A DNA stretch of 5,378 nt. Origin: CAYONQ01 sp964405375 (GTDB lineage Bacteria > Planctomycetota > Phycisphaerae > Sedimentisphaerales > Anaerobacaceae). The stretch is taken from NCBI GenBank assembly GCA_964405375.1, contig CAYONQ010000112.1, forward strand, positions 1 to 5,378, written 5' to 3'. The notes below the pieces were generated by a model. It was not told the origin of the DNA. It saw only the letters and a program-made list of their open reading frames with translations, and did no database searches. The translations under genes and the position numbers were made by a program. The first letter of the stretch is position 1, and the number at the start of each line of letters is the position of its first letter. Of this stretch, positions 1 to 2,780 are shown piece after piece.

Positions 1-72
1 CGCGTCTAATAAAACCCCAAAACCGCAATTTCTTTCAACCAAATATCGAAGCTCCGCCGCAGGCCTCCGCCA

Positions 73-146
73 ACGAGATACGATTCACGCTTCACGAGAT
101 ACCCCCTGAACAACGAACTACCAACTACCAAAACCACGAACCACGA
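73..146. repeat. Short degenerate direct repeats, partly 7-bp units
   Basis: ACGAGATAC occurs at 73-81 and again at 94-102, a period of 21 bp. CTACCAA is repeated back to back at 118-124 and 125-131, and ACCACGA at 133-139 and 140-146. The 21-bp and 7-bp periods suggest one degenerating simple-sequence array. Similar low-complexity intergenic sequence is, from memory, common in genomes of this planctomycete group. No function is implied. Confidence 0.6.
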
Positions 147-156
147 ATCCGTCGCA

Positions 157-264
157 TTTTTTCTCGTTTTTTCTCATTTTTTCTCTCTTTTTTGCAAAAT
201 TTCTCTATTTTTCTCTATTTTTTGCATTTTTTCTTCATTTTTCTTCATTTTTCTTCGTTTTTTT
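157..264. repeat. Phased T-tract array, about 10-bp period (predicted curved DNA)
   Basis: T-runs of 5-7 bases lie at 157-162, 167-172, 177-182, 188-193, 208-212, 218-223, 227-232, 238-242, 248-252 and 258-264. An AAAATTT at 196-202 fills the one missing phase. Centre-to-centre spacing is 9-11 bp and averages about 10 bp, close to the helical repeat. The units are variants of TTCTCATTTT and TTCTTCATTT, some exactly duplicated (201-210 = 211-220; 231-240 = 241-250). Phased A/T tracts are known to curve DNA. On the minus strand these are A-tracts downstream of the lipoprotein gene. Confidence 0.75.
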
Positions 265-360
265 CCTGCCCATCTTACACAAACCACCCAAACCAACCCA
301 CCAACCCTCATTTTTACCCCCGAAAACCAACATCCCACTTTTAAATAACCCCCAAAAATC
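265..360 (+). other. C-rich, G-depleted block; possible Rho loading region
   Basis: By hand count the plus strand has 42 C and only 2 G (268 and 322) in 96 bases, in a degenerate pattern of ACCC and AACC. Rho utilisation sites are typically C-rich, G-poor and unstructured, so a rightward transcript entering from the left would carry a rut-like segment just before it became antisense to the lipoprotein gene. The composition is seen directly; the Rho role is inference. Simple-sequence drift is an equally good explanation. Confidence 0.3.
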
Positions 361-379
361 AGTGTTTTTTAAAAATTCC

Positions 380-394
380 GGATTTTAAAAATCC
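380..394 (-). terminator. Weak possible terminator after the lipoprotein gene
   Basis: This is an A/T-rich palindrome. As minus-strand RNA it can fold GGATTT around TTA with AAATCC (6-bp stem, 3-nt loop), about 29 nt after the stop codon, followed by GGAATTTTT. The stem is short and A/U-rich and the U-run starts several bases late, so it would be a poor intrinsic terminator. It could be only part of the local A/T palindromic sequence (365-394). Confidence 0.25.
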
Positions 395-422
395 AAAATT
401 AACAATCACCCCCCTATTTGTT

Positions 423-1115
423 TTACTTCCCCCAATCTTTCCACCCGGCCCCGCTTTTATCGTCAGTGAGCTTAAACTTATTTTTCGGACAATTATAAAG
501 ATACCTTACGATGCAATGCGCGCAGCCAGCCGTCAGTCTTCCGACTGCCACTTCTCGCCCGCGGTTTTCAATCTCAAAACCAACCCGGACACTCTTGCTC
601 TTTGCTGATTCAGGCCAGAGCTTCTCCCCCGCTACCGTATCAAGAAGAACCGCCTCAGCGTTCAAAAAACCCCCATAATAGTCAACATCCGGCATTTTAC
701 GAAGCTGATAATCCTCAACCGTCACTAACAGAACCATATCGGCTTCGAGTGCCCGCCCCACCTCCGCCGGCGGCAGCAGCGAAAAATCGCTTTTATTAGA
801 CCGAAATGCGGATAGTTCATCGTAGGAAACAACCTGCTCCGGCACAAATTTGATATTCCCGGCAAGACTTTTGTTTATCGCCCCCGTAAGGTGAAAACGC
901 AGGTTTTCCTGAACATTCAGGTAAGCCGGCTGATGGACAAGCACCAGTATCTTCCGGTCCGTATGATTACTCAAGTCGTATTCAGCCGCAACTTTTCCCT
1001 CCTTATGGCCGGGAGTACCGAGAATACCCAAAATTCCACAGCCGCCGTGGAAAAAAACAAATGCAGTCAAAGCGAAAAACAAAAATATAAGATGTTTCCG
1101 TTGCGATTTTCTCAT
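423..1115 (-). CDS. Uncharacterised putative lipoprotein (230 aa)
   Basis: I do not recognise the family. The N-terminus has basic residues (MRKSQRKH), a hydrophobic stretch at about residues 9-22 rich in Leu, Phe and Ala, then HGGC with Cys26. This resembles a type II signal peptide, although His at -3 is not the classical lipobox residue. A Gly-rich linker (26-40) leads to an alpha/beta-looking domain: a predicted strand near 55-61 (KILVLVH), a polar helix, then a segment near 116-137 (PAEVGRALEADMVLL) recalling the 'pathway in an ageing oligomeric lipoprotein' style of CsgG/GNA1162-like or TolB-N-like folds. That last resemblance is only an impression. Three Cys cluster late (198, 201, 209). 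ATG at 1115 is chosen because it gives the signal peptide; a GGAG lies 13 nt upstream, rather distant. The gene has its own candidate promoter and is separated from the upstream DUF2752 gene by 188 bp. Likely location is an envelope membrane, facing the periplasm. Confidence 0.75.
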   Translation of the reverse strand: MRKSQRKHLIFLFFALTAFVFFHGGCGILGILGTPGHKEGKVAAEYDLSNHTDRKILVLVHQPAYLNVQENLRFHLTGAINKSLAGNIKFVPEQVVSYDELSAFRSNKSDFSLLPPAEVGRALEADMVLLVTVEDYQLRKMPDVDYYGGFLNAEAVLLDTVAGEKLWPESAKSKSVRVGFEIENRGREVAVGRLTAGCAHCIVRYLYNCPKNKFKLTDDKSGAGWKDWGK

Positions 1116-1183
1116 TTCTTTTTATTTACTCCAGCTGACCTATTTACTGCCAAAGACCGGCATAAGCCATTATGTGATACACA

Positions 1184-1211
1184 ATTATACAAAACAAAAC
1201 CATAATGAAAA
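1184..1211 (-). promoter_or_regulatory. Sigma-70-like promoter for the lipoprotein gene
   Basis: On the minus strand a perfect TATAAT (1184-1189) follows TTTTCA (1206-1211, 4 of 6 matches to TTGACA) with a 16-bp spacer. The predicted start near 1177 gives a leader of about 60 nt before the ATG at 1115. The promoter lies downstream of both hairpins that follow the DUF2752 gene, so the lipoprotein gene is probably its own transcription unit. Confidence 0.5.
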
Positions 1212-1216
1212 TAACC

Positions 1217-1235
1217 ATCCCGACAGAGTCGGGAT
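1217..1235. terminator. Perfect 8-bp hairpin, candidate terminator
   Basis: ATCCCGAC and GTCGGGAT form a perfect 8-bp stem around an AGA loop. In minus-strand RNA, the direction of the DUF2752 transcript, it is followed by GGTTATTTTC, which is T-rich but interrupted; in the plus direction TTCCACAATTTT follows. It sits between the DUF2752 gene and the lipoprotein promoter, a sensible place for a terminator, but the U-tract is imperfect. It could instead be a dispersed intergenic palindrome. Confidence 0.4.
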
Positions 1236-1241
1236 TCCACA

Positions 1242-1281
1242 ATTTTGCATTTTCAACTTTGATTTTTGCATTCTCAAACTC
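1242..1281. repeat. Imperfect tandem duplication of a 20-bp unit
   Basis: Two adjacent copies of an ATTTTTGCATTYTCAAMYT-like unit (1242-1261 and 1262-1281) differ by a few substitutions and one-base shifts. The second copy supplies the left arm of the hairpin at 1273-1299. No function is apparent. Confidence 0.5.
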
Positions 1282-1299
1282 ACCGACGGTCAGTTTGAG
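1273..1299 (+). terminator. Hairpin with T-run touching the DUF2752 stop codon
   Basis: CTCAAACT (1273-1280) pairs with AGTTTGAG (1292-1299). Past one C-C mismatch, ACC pairs with GGT around a GAC loop. On the plus strand G and TTTTT (1301-1305) follow, the layout of an intrinsic terminator, yet no plus-strand gene ends here. For the minus-strand DUF2752 gene the hairpin begins only a few bases after the TAA (1304-1306), and no U-tract follows on that strand. It could therefore block antisense transcription, protect the 3' end of the DUF2752 mRNA, or terminate it weakly. Confidence 0.45.
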
Positions 1300-1303
1300 G
1301 TTT

Positions 1304-1768
1304 TTACCTTACCGCCAGCGCCCGGGCCAGCGTTACTGCCCAGCCGGCAGCCATAATGATTAACAGTATCAAAATTATGTGTCTTATTTTAACTTTAGTG
1401 AAAAAACGCTCGAGAAAGCGAAAATATACCCCAAAAACAGCCACAAGGAAAGCCAAAACCGCCGCAATAACCATCACACAACATAACAGTGTCCCAGCCG
1501 GCTGGATGTAAAACGCCTCGATGATTTTGCCCTGAACAAAGGCAAGTGCCGAGGTAGTCATCCCGCAGGTCGGGCACGGCAGATTGTATCTTTGCTTCAG
1601 CCCGCAAGGGGTCAGCCACCTGTTGATATCGATTTTACCTGCCGCCGCCAGCGCAAGCAGACCGAATATCACAGCCGCTACCAGCAAAACAATCCCTGCC
1701 CTTAGCCGCTGCCGAAACGACGCACGGCGGATAAATTTCGGTCCATTTAACTGTTGGCTTGACTGCAT
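1304..1768 (-). CDS. DUF2752 family membrane protein (154 aa)
   Basis: The motif TPCGLKQRYNLPCPTCGMTT (residues 53-72) is the signature of the DUF2752 family: a Cys before LK, then CPxCGMT. These small bacterial inner-membrane proteins have no established function. Three hydrophobic spans are visible, at about 24-43, 91-112 and 130-147, with the Cys motif between the first two; positive residues (R14-R23) precede the first. Cys55, Cys65 and Cys68 could bind a metal or undergo redox chemistry, but this is inference. I start at ATG 1768. An in-frame ATG at 1837 would add 23 residues unlike the family, overlap the divergent phosphatase gene and lie upstream of the apparent promoter. ATG 1768 has no Shine-Dalgarno sequence, which fits a transcript starting only 2-3 nt upstream. 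It diverges from the phosphatase gene and shares its -10 region. Confidence 0.85.
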   Translation of the reverse strand: MQSSQQLNGPKFIRRASFRQRLRAGIVLLVAAVIFGLLALAAAGKIDINRWLTPCGLKQRYNLPCPTCGMTTSALAFVQGKIIEAFYIQPAGTLLCCVMVIAAVLAFLVAVFGVYFRFLERFFTKVKIRHIILILLIIMAAGWAVTLARALAVR

Positions 1769-1782
1769 AACTGCGTTAGAAT
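1754..1782 (+). promoter_or_regulatory. Promoter for the IMPase-family gene (half of a bidirectional pair)
   Basis: TTGGCT (1754-1759, 4 of 6 matches to TTGACA), a 17-bp spacer and TAGAAT (1777-1782, 5 of 6 matches to TATAAT). The predicted start near 1789 gives a leader of about 42 nt before ATG 1831. The -35 lies inside the first codons of the DUF2752 gene, and the -10 overlaps the minus-strand -10 almost completely. Confidence 0.45.
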
Positions 1783-1806
1783 AGGAGAACACAATAACAC
1801 TGTCAA
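1778..1806 (-). promoter_or_regulatory. Promoter for the DUF2752 gene, probably leaderless
   Basis: On the minus strand a perfect TTGACA (1801-1806) is followed by a 17-bp spacer and TATTCT (1778-1783, 4 of 6 matches). A start about 7 nt beyond the -10 falls at 1770-1771, only 2-3 nt before the ATG at 1768. This agrees with the absence of a ribosome binding site. The -35 lies within the leader of the divergent phosphatase gene. Confidence 0.55.
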
Positions 1807-1830
1807 CAAGATTAGAAAAGGACAGCCAAT

Positions 1831-2649
1831 ATGACATTAGAGCAAAGAGATTTGAGCCGGTTGTTGGAGACAGCTATCGTAGCAGCCCGTCTGGCCGGCC
1901 AGCGGGCAATGGAAGAAATCAATTTTACCAAGGCACTGCTGAAGAATAACAATACCGAAATAGTAACCCAAACCGACGCTCGCTGCCAGCAGATAATCAT
2001 CGACCGAATCAAAGAGACCTATCCCGACCACGGCTTTATCGCCGAGGAAGGCGGCGAGAACAAGATTTTCAAGCAGCAGCCGCGGTCAACCGAGCATTTC
2101 TGGTGGGTTATTGACCCGATAGACGGAACAGCCAATTTTGCGCACCGTATCCTTCTTTTTACCGTCAGCATAGCGGTAATGTACGAGGGCGAGCCGATTG
2201 TCGGCGTGATTTTTGAGCCGGCCACCGACTCTATGTTCACCGCCGTTAAAGGCGGTGAGGCACAATTAAACGGCAGGCGAATAACTGCCGGCAAAGATAC
2301 AATGAATAAGTTTTCAAACATTGGCCTGGACAGCCATTTTGACAAGGGCGTGCCGGACTGGATCTGCGAGATTATGAAGCAGACAAAATTCCGCAATTTG
2401 GGCTCAACGGCCCTGCAATTTTCTTACGTGGCGAAGGGCGGACTTATCGCCACCATAGCTTCCCGCCCAAAGCTATGGGATATAGCAGCCGGGGCGGTGA
2501 TTGCCGAGGCCGCAGAAGCCGTCGTCAGCGATTGGCAAGGCAACAAAATCTTTCCCGTCGATTTGGACGGCTATCAAGGCAGGGAATTCCAGACAATAAT
2601 GGCTAACAAGAAGGTTCACGCCAAATTATTGGAACTTCTAAAAGCTTAG
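1831..2649 (+). CDS. Inositol monophosphatase family protein (272 aa)
   Basis: This is a cytoplasmic Mg-dependent, typically lithium-sensitive phosphatase. Family members dephosphorylate inositol-1-phosphate or related substrates such as fructose-1,6-bisphosphate, PAP or histidinol phosphate; the exact substrate cannot be read from sequence. The metal site is complete: Glu72 in AEEGG (70-75), Asp95 and Asp98 in WVIDPIDGTANF (92-103), and Asp217 in LWDIAAGAVIAEAAEA (215-230). LGSTAL (190-195) matches the conserved substrate-loop region. Length is usual for the family and nothing is truncated. ATG 1831 is preceded by AAAAGGA with about 8 nt spacing, a good Shine-Dalgarno site. The gene diverges from the DUF2752 gene and is 131 bp upstream of the S8 protease gene, which has its own promoter. 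Similar enzymes are often called suhB or hisN, but the residues visible here do not justify either name. Confidence 0.93.
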   Translation: MTLEQRDLSRLLETAIVAARLAGQRAMEEINFTKALLKNNNTEIVTQTDARCQQIIIDRIKETYPDHGFIAEEGGENKIFKQQPRSTEHFWWVIDPIDGTANFAHRILLFTVSIAVMYEGEPIVGVIFEPATDSMFTAVKGGEAQLNGRRITAGKDTMNKFSNIGLDSHFDKGVPDWICEIMKQTKFRNLGSTALQFSYVAKGGLIATIASRPKLWDIAAGAVIAEAAEAVVSDWQGNKIFPVDLDGYQGREFQTIMANKKVHAKLLELLKA

Positions 2650-2741
2650 CCGCATAATCAGCATATCCGGCGTTTTGACCGCCTTTCAGGACACTTTTAG
2701 GGGTTTTGAGGGATTTTTTACTGGCTTTAAAAGGTCAAATC
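2650..2741 (+). other. Short spacer with no clear terminator
   Basis: Between the phosphatase stop and the next promoter I see only a 4-bp GGCG/CGCC pairing around TTTTGAC (near 2669-2683) followed by TTTC, too weak to call a terminator, and a T-run at 2713-2719 with no hairpin. Read-through from the phosphatase gene into the protease gene is therefore possible. Confidence 0.4.
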
Positions 2742-2750
2742 TGCTATAAT
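2742..2750 (+). promoter_or_regulatory. Extended -10 promoter for the S8 protease gene
   Basis: TGCTATAAT is a perfect extended -10 element (TGn then TATAAT). The region 17 bp upstream (TGGCTT, 2722-2727) matches TTGACA poorly, as is typical when an extended -10 compensates. A start near 2757 gives a leader of about 24 nt containing AGGGG (2766-2770), 10 nt before the ATG at 2781. Confidence 0.6.
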
Positions 2751-2780
2751 TTAGGCAAAAATCAGAGGGGTAGTGGTTGG

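Larger units (their letters stand above)
1..422. other. Intergenic region without a convincing gene
   Basis: I see no supportable gene here. One plus-strand frame is open from the left edge to a TAA at 342-344, but it has no ATG. Its second half translates to Phe-rich low-complexity sequence simply because the DNA is T/C-rich and so poor in stop codons. The stretch contains tandem heptamers (73-146), phased T-tracts (157-264), a C-rich G-free block (265-360) and an A/T palindrome (380-394), each listed separately. It lies downstream of the minus-strand lipoprotein gene. The tail of a gene entering from the left cannot be fully excluded. Confidence 0.7.

Noticed and set aside
73..146. Possible CRISPR-like or direct-repeat array
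   Set aside because: The units are 7-9 bp, partly contiguous and without uniform spacers, so this is simple-sequence DNA and not an array of repeats and spacers.
3..344. Plus-strand frame open from the left edge for about 113 codons before TAA at 342
   Set aside because: There is no ATG. The translation is a run of Phe, Ser and Leu created by the T/C-rich repeats, which rarely form stop codons. The tandem heptamers in its first half also look non-coding. It would only be real if a clear coding gene continues to the left.
310..420. G-quadruplex on the minus strand from runs of G (opposite CCCCC at 317-321, 349-353 and 411-416)
   Set aside because: The runs are about 30-60 nt apart, with loops far too long for a stable intramolecular quadruplex.
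891..1205. Plus-strand open frame of 104 codons
   Set aside because: It is antisense to the signal-peptide half of the lipoprotein gene, has no family-like sequence, and runs over that gene's promoter.
1759..1764. TTGACT as an alternative -35 for the phosphatase gene
   Set aside because: It is only 12 bp from TAGAAT, too close for sigma-70 promoters; TTGGCT at 1754-1759 gives the correct 17-bp spacing.
1769..1837. Longer DUF2752 protein starting at ATG 1837
   Set aside because: The extra 23 residues are unlike the family, overlap the divergent gene's start codon and lie upstream of the TTGACA/TATTCT promoter.
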